In this document: positions 33,401 through 44,502 of the stretch, piece by piece
Position numbering within the stretch: the stretch's first letter is position 1
How the letters are laid out: each line of letters starts with the position of its first letter
Source of the DNA: Brachionus plicatilis
Taxonomy: Eukaryota; Rotifera; Eurotatoria; Ploima; Brachionidae
DNA: 64,000 nucleotides
Assembly (NCBI GenBank): GCA_010279815.1
Contig: QEOQ01000303.1
Span: 1,119,567 to 1,183,566, forward strand
Direction: 5' to 3'
Position numbers and translations under genes: made by a program
Notes under the pieces: generated by a model
The model's database searches: none
Told to the model about the DNA's origin: nothing
What the model saw: only the letters and a program-made list of their open reading frames with translations

Positions 33401-35270
33401 TTAGAAATATGAAGACATGGCTGACTTTCAACTACTAATTCTAAAAATTTTCATTCATTTATCTAATTTCGGTAACTTATTTTAGTTTTTAGATGTGATT
33501 TTTAAATTTTTTAACCAAAACACACACCTAGACTGCTCGGTATTTTTTTACTTTTTTAAGTGGAAGTTACAACAGATTTTCTAGACAAACTTTTTAAATG
33601 ATCATAATTCGAAAAATTCTTTTGTAAAATAAGTGAAAATAATTTCATATCTTTTCTTTTTGAAGTTCGATTAGTAAATTATTTTCAGTAAATTGTGAAA
33701 TATTTAAAATATCTAGTATAATAAAATAAAAACAAAAACTTACGTAAAAAACCTTAAATATCAGAATTTGTGTGTTATCAAAATATAAGATAACAATTAT
33801 AGAAAAACACGAAACCTGAATATTAAAAAGAGAAAAAACATACTTTAATAATTAATTGAATATAAAAAAACTACATTTAAAAAAGACACGAGCTTTCTGT
33901 TGTTAAATAAGAACAGAGTTGTTTAAGAGTCCAAAAAAAAGTCCAAGTCATTTAAAAAAAAGCCTAAGTCAGGATTTTTTTTTTAAATTTGCTATATCTG
34001 GCTTCATATCAAAGAATGTATTTACTCTTGGGTTGCCTAATGCATTAGATTTGCCATATATCATAATTTTCTTGCAATTTTAGCATAAATGTCTTCACAA
34101 TTTTTCTTAAAAATTCAAAATTTTAAAGCCTAGACTTAGGCTTTTTTTGAATAAAAAAAATTTAAATCTTAAATCATTTAAATTTAAATCAATTTTATTA
34201 TATTTAAATTAAAAATGTTTAAAAATTTAAAAATGAAGTCTTTGCTCGGACTTTGAAAAAAAAAAAGGCCAGACTTGGACTTGACTTGGGACTTGAGACT
34301 TTTAAACAACTCTGAATAAAAATCATAAATTTGTTAGTAAGTTAAAAATAATTATTAGAAAGTATCACAAATCAACTGGCTGAATATAACATTATCAAGT
34401 ATATCCTTGAAATTTTTGAGAAACATTCATCAAATCCGACATTTTGTGCCTACTTTTGCAAAGCTCTTGGTTGTCTTTGTCTCAATCGTAAGAAAATTTT
34501 TTATTTTCAATAAACTGAATTATAACTTTTCAATTTCAAAAGATAAAGTCTTGAGAAGTGCACGAAAACAAAATTGCTTGTTATATCTTAAAAAATGCAT
34601 CCTCCAACACCAAGACAATTTGTTCTGCTCCGAAATGGCAGTAAACGCAATAATTTCTCTATGTTCTGACGGTATTTACTTATTTTTAATTTTGAATAAA
34701 TTGAAAATTTTAATTAAAGAAAGACAAATTTGTGCCGAAGAACTTGAAGTCGATGTAACAAGTGCAATTTTAGTTGCGCTTGAGCAAAATTTAGAATCTG
34801 CCAACTTTGTAAAATCGGCTTGTATTGCTCTTGCTGCTCTCATATCTTATCTTGGTTGGATATAAAAAAAATTGAAATATTTTTTTTAATTATTTAAATA
34901 GAGGATTGCGCATTCAGATTTTTATATTTGGCTCCTAGCGGTTCAAATAAAAAAGAGATAGATGGAATAAATTTGTTGAAAAAAGCGTATTCTATACACA
35001 AAGATGAGCGCGATGTAGTCGAGTGTATCTGCAATGTATTTAAAGAGCTCAGCTCTTACGGTATTTACCTTTGTATCATATTTTTTAAACTTGATTTGTT
35101 AATTTTTGATAGATGAAATGCTTATTGAGTTAAAATCAGTAAAAATCAATGAAACGTTGATGAATGAAATTGCTAGAAGATTTAGAGATAATTTAAATAT
35201 AAGTAAAACATGTAATCTGGTAAGTTCTAAGATAGAAAATCGTGGCAACTCTTTAGCGGCGAATTTATAA
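30428..35270 (+). CDS. STKLD1-like pseudokinase with ARM/HEAT-like repeats
   Basis: Thirteen exons: 30428-30442, 30490-30582, 30632-31171, 31224-31304, 31351-31424, 32657-32751, 32801-33132, 33405-33471, 34359-34487, 34543-34671, 34720-34854, 34902-35060, 35113-35270. Total is 668 residues (human STKLD1 680). Residues 1-~280 are a protein kinase fold: degenerate Gly loop IATGLLAVVY, Lys35 in LILKE, MEYFEKGDL hinge, IHANIKPSS in place of HRDLKPEN (catalytic Asp is Asn136, Mg-binding Asn is Ser141), GDYGV in place of DFG, AGPE for APE, SDIWSIGATLLD. The C-terminal ~380 residues are helical repeats (SEMAVNAIISLCS, VKSACIALAALISYL) with introns at repeat-like spacing. Loss of the catalytic Asp predicts a pseudokinase. 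Long introns hold MITEs. Exon 1 codes only MDDII and is the least certain. Confidence 0.75.
33156..33367. mobile_element. 212-bp MITE inside the pseudokinase intron
   Basis: Ends are imperfect inverted repeats over ~60 bp starting ACCGTAAATATTTG and sharing ACTTGGTT / TTTGGTTTTGG blocks. A related single end occurs at 36893-36960. It sits in the intron after exon 7. Confidence 0.6.
33915..34314. mobile_element. 400-bp hAT-like MITE in the pseudokinase intron
   Basis: Ends CAGAGTTGTTTAAGAGTC / CAGAGTTGTTTAAAAGTC (right end complemented), followed by AAGTCCAAGTC-type subterminal repeats. Flanks AATAAGAA and AATAAAAA are an 8-bp near-duplication, as for hAT elements. A relative lies at 40595-40928. 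Confidence 0.75.
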
Positions 35271-36231
35271 ATTAATATGATCATATAAAGTCGATTTGAA
35301 ATAACAAACTCAAATAAAATACTCGATTTTCAATAATGTTAATTTGATATAATGCTGTTTCTAATTTAAAAAAAAATTTAAATAAAGTTTAATCTTGTTT
35401 TTTATTTTAAATTTCACAAGAATTGTTTTTGTATTTGAATGCAATTTTCATCATAAAAATTTACATTATTTATGTCTTGAACATTGTTCAAAATTTATTG
35501 TTTCCTGAACATTATAAACTTTAAATAGTTTTGTCGATTTAAGATCCTATTTAATTTAACTGACGACTAGATTGGGACTCTTTGAGGAGTCTTGTGACAG
35601 ATTAGCCCAATTCATCCACCATTATAATGTCAAGAAATAAAACTATATTGTCTCTTATTAATTTCACAAATAATAAGTTCCGAAGTTCTAAATACTAAGT
35701 TGTGTCTAATCTATTTCAATTTTTTCAAATATTAACTTTAAAAAAAAAGCTTAGAAACAATATGTTGAAAAAATTTAGAAATTAATTATTTTATTTATCT
35801 AAAATTGTTTATTTATTGAATTTTAAGAAAAATTGACTGTATAAGAAAAAAATTAAAAACATTAATTTGTAGATTTTTTTCTTCAATTTGATATATCACA
35901 CTCGAGATAAAAATAAAATTAACTCTTAAATATTTATAATCAAAAAACTTCCTTTAAAAATTAAAAAAATAAAAGTCGGTTCAAAAGTTTAGAAATTCGG
36001 ATAATCCAAGAGATTAAACAATCATAACAATCTTTGTTAAAACTTTCATGATTGATTCTTACATATCATTTATTTTTGAATAAACTGTGCTCCTAAACTG
36101 CTTAATTTAAATACTCTCCAACTTCATATGTCCTTTGAAAATAATTTTACCTAAAAATCTTTATATTGCCAAAAAAGGGATAAAAATTATATGTGTAGCC
36201 CACTAAAATGGGAGATCGTGGGCCTACTAAA

Positions 36232-36330
36232 AAGTTGCGACAAAAAGCAAAAAGCCAATCTATTAGGTGTATCGCCAAAATGTGTCTCTTCAACAATATG
36301 AAGAGACTGGTACTGTGTCTGATCGAAAAA
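36232..36330 (+). pseudogene. Tc1/mariner transposase N-terminal relic
   Basis: Reads ANLLGVSPKCVSST then, after a frame change, QYEETGTVSDRK. This is the helix-turn-helix followed by the (F/Y)xETGxVxDR motif of Tc1-family transposases. Only ~33 residues remain; no DDE region was found. Confidence 0.6.
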
Positions 36331-36892
36331 TAAACTTTTCTTGATTACTATGATTAATAATATTTTAGAATTATCGAATATAAAAAAAGACTTGATCCTA
36401 TCAAAAATTAAATTCTAACAAAAATTCTTGATTTTATTTATTTTTCAAATTTTTATTATTTCAAATATTTTCTTGATTTTCAACACAAAGAAAGATCAAG
36501 TATTCAATATATTTAAAAATATATAATTAATAAAAAATAACCAATATGAATAATTTCTAATTTGACTAATTTTGCCCGCTTAACTCTTTTCGAATTGCGC
36601 CAACACATTTTTTGTTAAAAAAAATTGAATTTTATCTAAAATATTTCCAATGTAAGCTTTTTTATATTTTCTGATGTTTAGATTACAGTTTTCTGTTTGC
36701 GGAAAATTACACACTTTTTGGTTTATAATAACAAATTTCGATGAATACATAATTTTCATTAATTTATAATTTCAAACACTTTGAAACGCTTTAAAATGCT
36801 CAGACTAAATAAAGTGTCAAACAATTTATAATTAAAAATTTCTGTCAAAGCTTTAAATGAGGTGCTATCATTCATTTTTAGATTTGCGGTAA

Positions 36893-36960
36893 ATATTTAT
36901 TTTTTAAAGCTGCACTAAAAGTTTAGGAACTTGGTTTTGGTGCCTTAAAAAAATTAATTT
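36893..36960. repeat. Solo end of the 33.2-kb MITE family
   Basis: GCGGTAAATATTTATTTTTT... through GGAACTTGGTTTTGGTGCCT matches the ends of the element at 33156-33367. Confidence 0.5.
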
Positions 36961-37415
36961 TTAAGACCTAAGATAGTAAAGATGAGAATCTATGATCACG
37001 AACTTTTTTTGAAAACAAATGTTATACTGGGTCCGATACAGCATTTTTCGAATTACACACCCGATTTGAGGGTGTGTTTTACAGCCTGATAAAATATTCC
37101 AATCAATATTATCTTATTAAAACATGTAATGAATATGAAATAAGAAATTTCAGTGTTCAAAATGGTATTAAATAAAAATTTTTTTTATTGAATTTGTCTA
37201 AATATTCCACCATATCAGAATTTTTTTCTTTTCGGTTGGAAAAATTATGAAGCGAATATATAATTTAATGAAATAATAGTTTTTATAATAAATTCAATGA
37301 AAAAAAAATCAAAAATTCATATGTTTTATATTTTAAACATAATTACGCAACATTTTAGATTAATTTGTTTATTTTAAAAAATAAGGCAATAGAAAATAAA
37401 ACAAAACAGAACAAA

Positions 37416-38456
37416 ATGTTGCGTCGTTTTTCGAGCCAAAGTGGAAATGCAAGAATAGTAGTAATTACAACTGGAGGTACGATTGTACAAAAATTTGACA
37501 GACAATTGGGTGGATACGTGCCAAAAACAAGTGGCAAAGAACTCATTGAATCCATCGGTTCCGAGATTAATTTAGAAACAATTGATCTAATTGAATTTGC
37601 AATGATTGACTCTCGAGCTATTGATCTAAAATTTTTATTCAACCTTTCAAAACTAGTCCAGCAAAAAGTAAATGCTGAAGAAGTAGATGGAATAGTGATT
37701 GTGCATGGAACTGATACAATGGAAATAACAGCATATTTTTTACATAGATCTGTATATTCACCAATGAAACCCATTGTGATCACTGGAGCAATGAGGGTGG
37801 TTACAAACAGTGACTATGATGGAAAAGCAAATATAACCAATGCTATTAAACAAGTTTCCAATCCAGAATCGTTGATGTACGGCTATGGAGTAAGTATTAA
37901 TTTTGCTGGTAAAATTCACAGTCCAGTAAATGTCTATAAAGAACATTCATTCGCCATAGATCCATTTACTAGCGGGTCGTATGGAGTAATTGGTATGATG
38001 CATACATCACGAATAGATTGGTTGAATAATCCTAAAAAAAGCTTGTGCATACCACTACCAGATAAATTAGAGTCTGTTTTGTCTGTTCCCATTGTTTATG
38101 CTAATCCTGGATCTACCATAGATCTTTTAGATGGATTTATTGAAAAAAATTTCCGGGCTTTAGTAGTGGTTGCCTATGGAAGCGGAAATGTTAATGAAAA
38201 TATGTATTATGCAATTAAAAAAGCTACTGAACATGGCTTAAAGATAGTGCTAGTCACAAATTGTAAGTATGGGGGAGTATTTGCAGAGTATGGCGGTATT
38301 GGTGGTAATCAGAGTTTAAGAGACCTGGGAGTCATCATGGCTGATGATTTAAATGCCTATCAAGCTATGATTGTGGCTTCAATTGTCTTTGATAATGAGT
38401 ATCTTTCGAATGAATACCGACTAGAGAAATATTTTAGTAACAAAATAATTGAATAG
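37416..38456 (+). CDS. L-asparaginase, bacterial type I/II fold, copy 1
   Basis: Single exon, 346 residues. Catalyses hydrolysis of L-asparagine (often glutamine too) to aspartate and ammonia. Active-site features: nucleophile Thr22 in ITTGGTI, Ser65 in MIDSRAI, the second signature VHGTDTME (Thr99-Asp100 region), ITGAMR, and Lys145 in the position of the catalytic Lys. AYGSGN and GGNQSLRDLG close the fold. Start at MLRRFSSQSG is preferred over an in-frame ATG at 37365 whose residues look like UTR. The arginine/serine N-terminus could be a weak mitochondrial presequence. Absence of introns and similarity to bacterial-type enzymes would fit an old horizontal acquisition, but fungi and animals also carry related enzymes. 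Head-to-tail with copy 2. Confidence 0.9.
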   Translation: MLRRFSSQSGNARIVVITTGGTIVQKFDRQLGGYVPKTSGKELIESIGSEINLETIDLIEFAMIDSRAIDLKFLFNLSKLVQQKVNAEEVDGIVIVHGTDTMEITAYFLHRSVYSPMKPIVITGAMRVVTNSDYDGKANITNAIKQVSNPESLMYGYGVSINFAGKIHSPVNVYKEHSFAIDPFTSGSYGVIGMMHTSRIDWLNNPKKSLCIPLPDKLESVLSVPIVYANPGSTIDLLDGFIEKNFRALVVVAYGSGNVNENMYYAIKKATEHGLKIVLVTNCKYGGVFAEYGGIGGNQSLRDLGVIMADDLNAYQAMIVASIVFDNEYLSNEYRLEKYFSNKIIE

Positions 38457-39229
38457 TATTAGAAGATTCAAATGATTTTTTGAAACTTATCCCTATATTT
38501 TTTACCCGAAAAATGATCGGTTTTTAACTGAATGAAATTTGTTTTTAAAAATTTTCAGTAAATAAATTTTTTAAAGCAATTTTTTTTTCAATAAAAAATT
38601 AAACAATTGTTGACTAAAATTAAAAATAAATGTGGAAATGATAAACTTTAAAATTTAGAGGCGAAAAAATAATCATAACTCAGTTGTTTTAAAAAAATGT
38701 CTTGTATAACTGATTAGTATTAATCAATAGATTATTTTTTATTACAAATGTCACAAATACATATAAGAATTTTAATACTAATGGAAATTATCAATTTAAT
38801 CATTTGAATTAGTTTTTTTTTAGTTTAAAAAATTTGATCTTCTTTTAGAATCGGTGATAATTTTTTCAAATATTTATAAAAGCTGATTGAATCTAAAGAA
38901 TTCAAAAAAAAAGAAATTAACAAGATTTCAAATTTCAAAAATAAAATTTTTTTTTTCAAAATAAGTTAAAATTGCAAAAATGAATAATTTGTTGTTACAA
39001 GTTTTTTAATTCATGACTTGCTTTTAAAATTATCTTTTATAAAAGTTTTATTTCTTAAGATAATATCAAATAAAATTAAATAGTTTGGGAATGATTGTTG
39101 TTAGCTCTGAATAGTATCTTGATATAAAAACATATGTTATAAGTTAAGGAGATCTTTATTATTTTATGATTTTAAAAACTAAAAAAGAATTTAACATGAA
39201 CTGTTATGAAAAAAATTAAAATAAAATAA
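38457..39229. other. Spacer between the asparaginase copies
   Basis: AT-rich; no gene or repeat is recognised. It must hold the copy 1 poly(A) region and the copy 2 promoter. Confidence 0.4.
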
Positions 39230-40278
39230 ATGGATTTTTCTTCCCAAATTATAATTACAATTGCTGGTGGATTATCATGTGCCACCAAAGACGGACAAAC
39301 CAATTCAAGCATAACTGAAATTTCTGATTCAATAAGAAAGCAATTTTCCTCGATAGATATTCAAATCATTGATTATGCTGATATAGATTCATCTTTGGCA
39401 GATTTGGATTTTTTCTATGACCTAGCGAGAACCATACAAAGAAAAATGAATTCTCATCAAGTAAAAGGTAATTAATTTACTTTTTGCATGAATTAATTTT
39501 AATTTTCTGCTTGAAAGGAATGATTCTGGTGTATGGAACTGATACAATGGAAATTTTTGCCTATTTCCTTCACCGTTGTATCATAAATCATAATAAACCA
39601 ATAGTTATAACTGGTTCTACTAGAGAAACTAAAAATTTTGATTTCGATGGAAGGGCAAATTTATGCAATTCAATAAAACAAATTTTAAATAAAGATTCGA
39701 TCTTTTACTCTAATGGGGTTAGCATTAATTTTGCTGGTAAAATCCATAATCCATCATATTTTCGTAAAGAGCATACATTTTCTATAGATCCATTTACCAG
39801 CGGAAAATCGGGAATTATAGGAATGATGCATGGAGAAAATATTGATTGGAGAGGGGTTCTAAAAAGACCTGTACTTATTCCTTTGCCCAATAAACTAGAA
39901 TCAATTCCAATAGTTTGCGCTTACCCTGGAGCACCAGACTTTTTGCTTGATATTTTCCTAAACAGAAATTTTAAAGCAGTGGTAATTATTGCGTATGGAA
40001 GTGGAAATGTTTCAGAGGAATTGTATTATTCGATTAAAAAAGCAATTGAATTCGGAATTAAAGTGATCCTTGTAACAAAATGTCAATTTGGAGGTGTAAG
40101 TCCAGAATATGCAGGGGTTGGTGGAAACCAGAGTCTTATTGATTTAGGGGTTGTAATGGCAAATGATTTGAATGCTTACCAAGCAATGGTTGTTGCATCA
40201 CTTGTTATTGGCAATTCTATGAGTAAAAATGGCACAAATCTAGACAGTTATTTTAATAACGAAATCACAAAGAACTAA
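39230..40278 (+). CDS. Asparaginase paralogue lacking the nucleophile, copy 2
   Basis: Two exons (39230-39467, 39518-40278; 50-bp intron), 332 residues. Downstream two thirds closely follow copy 1 (VYGTDTMEIFAYFLH, GVSINFAGKIH, DPFTSGKSGIIGMMH, AYGSGNVSEELYY, GGNQSLIDLGVVMA). The N-terminal TTGGTI signature is replaced by TIAGGLSCA, so the nucleophile Thr is Leu15 and the flanking Thr is Ala12. TGAMR has become TGSTR. The frame is fully open and otherwise conserved, so this reads as a retained pseudoenzyme rather than a decayed pseudogene. The N-terminus is also shorter (the flexible loop between the first strand and the DYADIDSS block is compressed). The intron is absent from copy 1. Confidence 0.85.
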
Positions 40279-40594
40279 ATTTAAAAAAAAACTTCATTTT
40301 TATATTTTCTAATAAAAATATTTATTAAAAAATTAAATTTTTTTTTTTATTTAAGTCATTTGAATCGGCTAAAAATTTAAAATTTTATTTTTTTAAATTA
40401 TGAATTCGGTAAAAAAAATTGTTTTTGAATTTTTGGAATTTAATTAAGAGAAATTATTTTATTCATATATTCTTCTTTTTAATATTCTGCTTTATTATTG
40501 CTTAAGAATTTATTTAATACGAGAAACCCCGAAATCTTTTTTTTACTAGAATCGACGACTGACATTAAAATCGAAGAAAACAATTATGTATTTT

Positions 40595-40928
40595 CAGTGA
40601 GTTGTTTTAAAGTCCCAAATTAAAGTCAAAGTCATTAAAATTAGTCCAAGTTCGGACTTGAAATTTTTTTTTTTTCAAATCCGGACTTGGGCTTAAATTT
40701 CAGTGACTTAAATATCAATCAAGTCATTTGAAGTCAAAATTAATATTTGAATTTTAACTGTTTCATGCAGTTGTGATCACGGCCACATGAATTTTTTGCC
40801 GTTCCAGGTAGTTATTGTGGCGGCTTAGTTAAAGTCAAAGTCACCAAAATTAAAGTTCAATTCACGACAAAAAATTGGAGCCTTTGATTTGGACTTGACT
40901 TGACACTTGTGATTTTTAAACAAATCTG
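40595..40928. mobile_element. Second copy of the hAT-like MITE
   Basis: Starts CAGTGAGTTGTTTTAAAGTC, ends in a complementary TTTTTAAACAAATCTG, and carries AAGTC-rich subterminal blocks as in 33915-34314. Target duplication is not evident. Confidence 0.6.
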
Positions 40929-41481
40929 AATTTTTATTTTCAAATTTATTCGAAATTAATTTTTAATTGAAAAAAAAATTACCAAAATTATGCTCTATTT
41001 TACGATTTATAAGCAACATTAATAATTTAATTTAAAAAATTTAGTAAAGATTCACAAATCCAGGAGGACGATAAAAAGAGCCAAAAAACTGCTTTTAGCG
41101 ACAAGAGCAGACCTGATTGCACAAAGACACCGTCATAAACATGTGGATTTAATTATTTTTAAAAGCATGTTTATTTTTGATCAAAAAGCTTAATATTTAT
41201 ATCATTAAAAATGCTTTACATCTATTCGGTTTAAATGAAATTAAATTTTTAAGGTTTGAAAATTCTGACAATTATTTTCTAATTCGTATTTTTTTTTCAT
41301 CTTTTTTAGCTTAGAAGTTGAATATTTATATTTTGAATTTATAGTATACAAATTGTAACTTTATTTTAAAATAAATTTAATTTGGTATCTAAGCATTTCA
41401 AAAAAATTTCAAATCAAAAATGACAATTTTACAAATAAATTAAATTTAAAAAATGTTTGTGTGACTATAAATAGAAAAAAT
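40929..41481. other. Intergenic stretch
   Basis: Mostly featureless. A coding-like segment near 41050-41190 (+; TIKRAKKLLLATRADLIAQR) is unrecognised and may be a relic. Confidence 0.3.
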
Positions 41482-42274
41482 TTAGAACCAGAATAATGGG
41501 AACCAAAAAGGAAACATAAAGGTTGACGCCAAAGCTGTACCAGCTAAAAATCCCATCGCTGCATTTCCACATGAATTTGAATATCTATAATAAGGATCTT
41601 CAATGTAAACTACTGTTATCGGTCCTTGGGGAGTATGAACAATCCTCGACGGATATCTTCCAGTATAATTTCCTCTATAATAAATAGGGTATCCATTATT
41701 GGGATCTTGAAATAAAATTCAAAATTAAAAAATCGAACTAAAGTAAATAATAAAATTTCGAATTAGTACTATTTACTAAGACATCATTCAAATATGCTGG
41801 AATATTTGGATTGTTTGGTCTAAACTGGGGTCTTCGCGATACTCTTGCTTGTTCTAAAGCTATTTGCCAAGCTCTTTTTATTATTTTAACAAATAAAATA
41901 TTTTTCATTTAAATAAAAAAACTATTCTTACAGCATTTCATCAATGTTGTCTGCACATAAGACCCAATTGTCTTGCCTCATAACTATCTTGATCAAATTC
42001 GATTGAGAGGAATGTGTCGGGGCTTTTGCATCTACGTCAGCTCCGGATGTAATAGCTATCGCATCGTTTGGTAGTAAGATTGTTTTTTTTGCGATCATAT
42101 CATCAGGCGATTCAAAACAGCGAAGATAGCCATCAACGCTTAGAGAAAACCAATTTTTTTTCCAATTTTTTAGGAAAGATGCTAAAAAGATCTATAAATT
42201 TATGGTGACTTTTTCAGATTTAAAATTTGCTTACTTTGTCTATAAAGCCAGCCGGCTTTAGCAATGTCGACCAT
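41482..42274 (-). CDS. Evectin-like PH-domain protein (PLEKHB family)
   Basis: Four exons (42274-42235, 42181-41932, 41873-41770, 41705-41482) give 205 residues; phases close. Residues ~6-115 are a PH domain: KAGWLYRQTSFLKNWKKNWF at the start and LCADNIDEMLAWQIALEQAR as the last helix with its Trp. Evectins bind phosphatidylserine through this domain and act in recycling endosome/Golgi traffic. The tail has Pro/Tyr/Asn-rich sequence and ends in a hydrophobic anchor MGFLAGTALASTFMF...FWF, as in PLEKHB1/2 (about 222 residues in human). The donor of intron 3 (GTACTA) is non-optimal but is the only phase-compatible one I found. Confidence 0.85.
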
Positions 42275-42740
42275 TTTTGTCAAATTTGAGATTTTTTATT
42301 TGTTAAAGCGAAATTTATAATAAATGATAAATTTAATCAAGAAAGTGCTAGAATAATTTTGAAATTATTCTCAAAATTTATTTTTAATGCATATTCACAA
42401 ATTATTAAGTAACAATCCTATGATTCAATATTCAAAATTAACTTTTACGCAACAGATAACGGAATAATAAAATAATGGCTACTAATTAACCGGGCATATA
42501 AAAAAAATAAATGAGTATATAAAAAAAAATCATATCGAGCATATTTATATTTATTTTGTCACATAATAAACTAATTGGATATTTATTAATTTAATCGAGG
42601 CCTTAATTAATGTGTTGAGTATAAAATAATATAAATGAGCATTTATTAAATTATTTAGGTAATTAACAATCAGTAATGATCACTTTATTAAATTAGAAAA
42701 TTATTAAAAAATGTTTTAAAACATTAAAGATAGAACACAA
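42275..42740. other. Intergenic stretch upstream of evectin
   Basis: AT-rich DNA without recognised features. Confidence 0.35.
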
Positions 42741-43860
42741 CAAATAATGATTGTTCTCTCCTTTTTGCAGATGACATGGGGATCACTTTTTGTTTTTAAT
42801 AAGAAGGCTTTTATCGAAAACAAGATCAATAAATACCTCAAAGAATTATAATAATGGCTTTAAAGCTGGAAAATGATAATTTCAGTTGAAAAGTCTTATT
42901 ATATGGTATTTTTAAAACACACAAGAGGGAAAAATTACCTTAACCTCGAAATTCATGAGAATAAACTCAATTATCCGAAATAAGTTAAATTTCTTGGTGT
43001 TAAGTTTGACTATGGTCTAAACTCTACGTCGTTGGCGGGTGAAATAAAAGGAGTTCAAGGCTCAACTTAATAAAAATTCTTTCAAATAAAAATGGAGGTT
43101 TAATTCTAAAACATTAAGAAGCCTCTATTAATCCTTAATTAGGGCTATTCTAAGGCCCCAGAAATTCAAAACTAAAGTGCTATCTGAATTTCTAATTTTT
43201 GACTTAAAATTCGTAAACTACGTCCTTTAAAACCCTAGATTTCATTTTTTTTTGGGGGACAAAAAAAAAATTATATCAAAAAAAATTATACCCGGCTGTC
43301 TAAAAAGAACTAACCGTTTAAAAAGTTGTAGATCTTTCAGACTTAATTACTCAAAGATAAAATTAAAATCTTTTTTAAAATTATATATATTCTGAAAGAG
43401 CATAAAATTTTCTGCACCCTGGTATATAGTTTTGTTTGAAAAAAAGGGTGTGCCAATTTTTAATATTGAAAAAAAGCCAAATAGAATACTTTTTTTCAGT
43501 TTAATCGTATGTAGTCCCAGGGATTACTTAATAAACCAATTTTTTTTTTAAACAAAACTAGACAAAATTCTGAAAAAATCTATGCTTTTACTCTAGAACT
43601 CAGCTGTCAGATACATTCTTTAACTTAAGTTTGATACTCTCTCTAACATTTTACACCACTAGGGCTTTAACAAATTAAAACTTCTAACAGTCTCGAATCG
43701 ACATTTTGAGTTGAATGAGAGGTATGTTAGGACTGGACTGAGTCATTCTGTCCCATTGGTAATCAGGCTGGTAAATAAATACCGAGAAGGTTTCGAATCT
43801 CGTTTCATCGAATATTCTACGCCTTTGTGTAATTGTTATCTTTTAATTTCTTCTATTGCT
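42741..43860 (+). mobile_element. Decayed LINE (reverse transcriptase) fragment
   Basis: Reading across many stops and frameshifts shows RT blocks in order: FADDMGIT (42763-42786, the catalytic box), then VKFLGVKFDYGLN, then SLAGEIK, and finally a C-terminal segment RYVRTGL-HSVPLVIRLVN-Y. The last block is homologous to the LINE end at 53.3 kb. Strongly degenerate and inactive. Confidence 0.7.
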
Positions 43861-44411
43861 CTTTAACTGTCCATTTTAAAATTTTTATATTACCTTATAC
43901 ATCTTTATTCATTTTTCTAATTTTTAATCAAATTTTCATTTAATTTTTTTCTCTTTTAATTTAAAAATTACCTTTTTTATTCAAAAGAAAAAATTTCAAA
44001 TGATTGAAATAAAAAATATTAATATGAGTCGAATACCATCAAAATTCAAGACATTCAGAATAGCTGTCATGAAGATAGATGGGTGATACTGTTCAAATAT
44101 CATTACCAGATGTTGACCATGGTCCAGCTGATCCTGTTAATATTCTTGCATTGCATATATAACAAGAATTAATAATCATCAATTATATAAGCTTGCCATT
44201 CAGCATGGTAACGGGTGATGCATAAGTAAATGGAGAAAAATTAAAAGCTAATATCTCAAAAAATAAGAATGATATTAAGTTCTGTTTTCTTATGTTGTAA
44301 AGAATTTATTTTTTAATAGAGTTATGATTTTTAAATAATGAAAAAACTCTATCACCCCAAAAAACGATCCCAAAAATTTTCGATTGGACGCGCTTGAGGG
44401 ACATTTGGCGG

Positions 44412-44440
44412 GTTGATAAAACACACAAGAGGGAAAAATT
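44412..44440 (+). repeat. Duplicated LINE-derived 26-mer
   Basis: AAAACACACAAGAGGGAAAA continuing to ATTACC also occurs inside the LINE relic at 42914-42939; it is a small secondary fragment of the same element. Confidence 0.6.
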
Positions 44441-44502
44441 ACCATCGCATCGCATCGTTTGGTTTGGTCTTACCTTTTCTCTTATTGCCCTTATGGGATC
44501 CC

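Larger units (their letters stand above)
35271..37415. other. Intergenic stretch
   Basis: No gene is seen. It holds a Tc1-like relic (36232-36330) and a MITE end (36893-36960); the rest is AT-rich. Confidence 0.4.

Noticed and set aside
37355..37946. Minus-strand open frames opposite asparaginase copy 1
   Set aside because: Antisense shadows of a conserved coding exon.
43780..43810. tRNA T-arm-like TTTCGAATCTCG
   Set aside because: No cloverleaf can be drawn around it; it lies in the LINE relic.
42760..43860. Host gene with many frameshifts
   Set aside because: FADD box and the order of blocks identify a decayed LINE reverse transcriptase.
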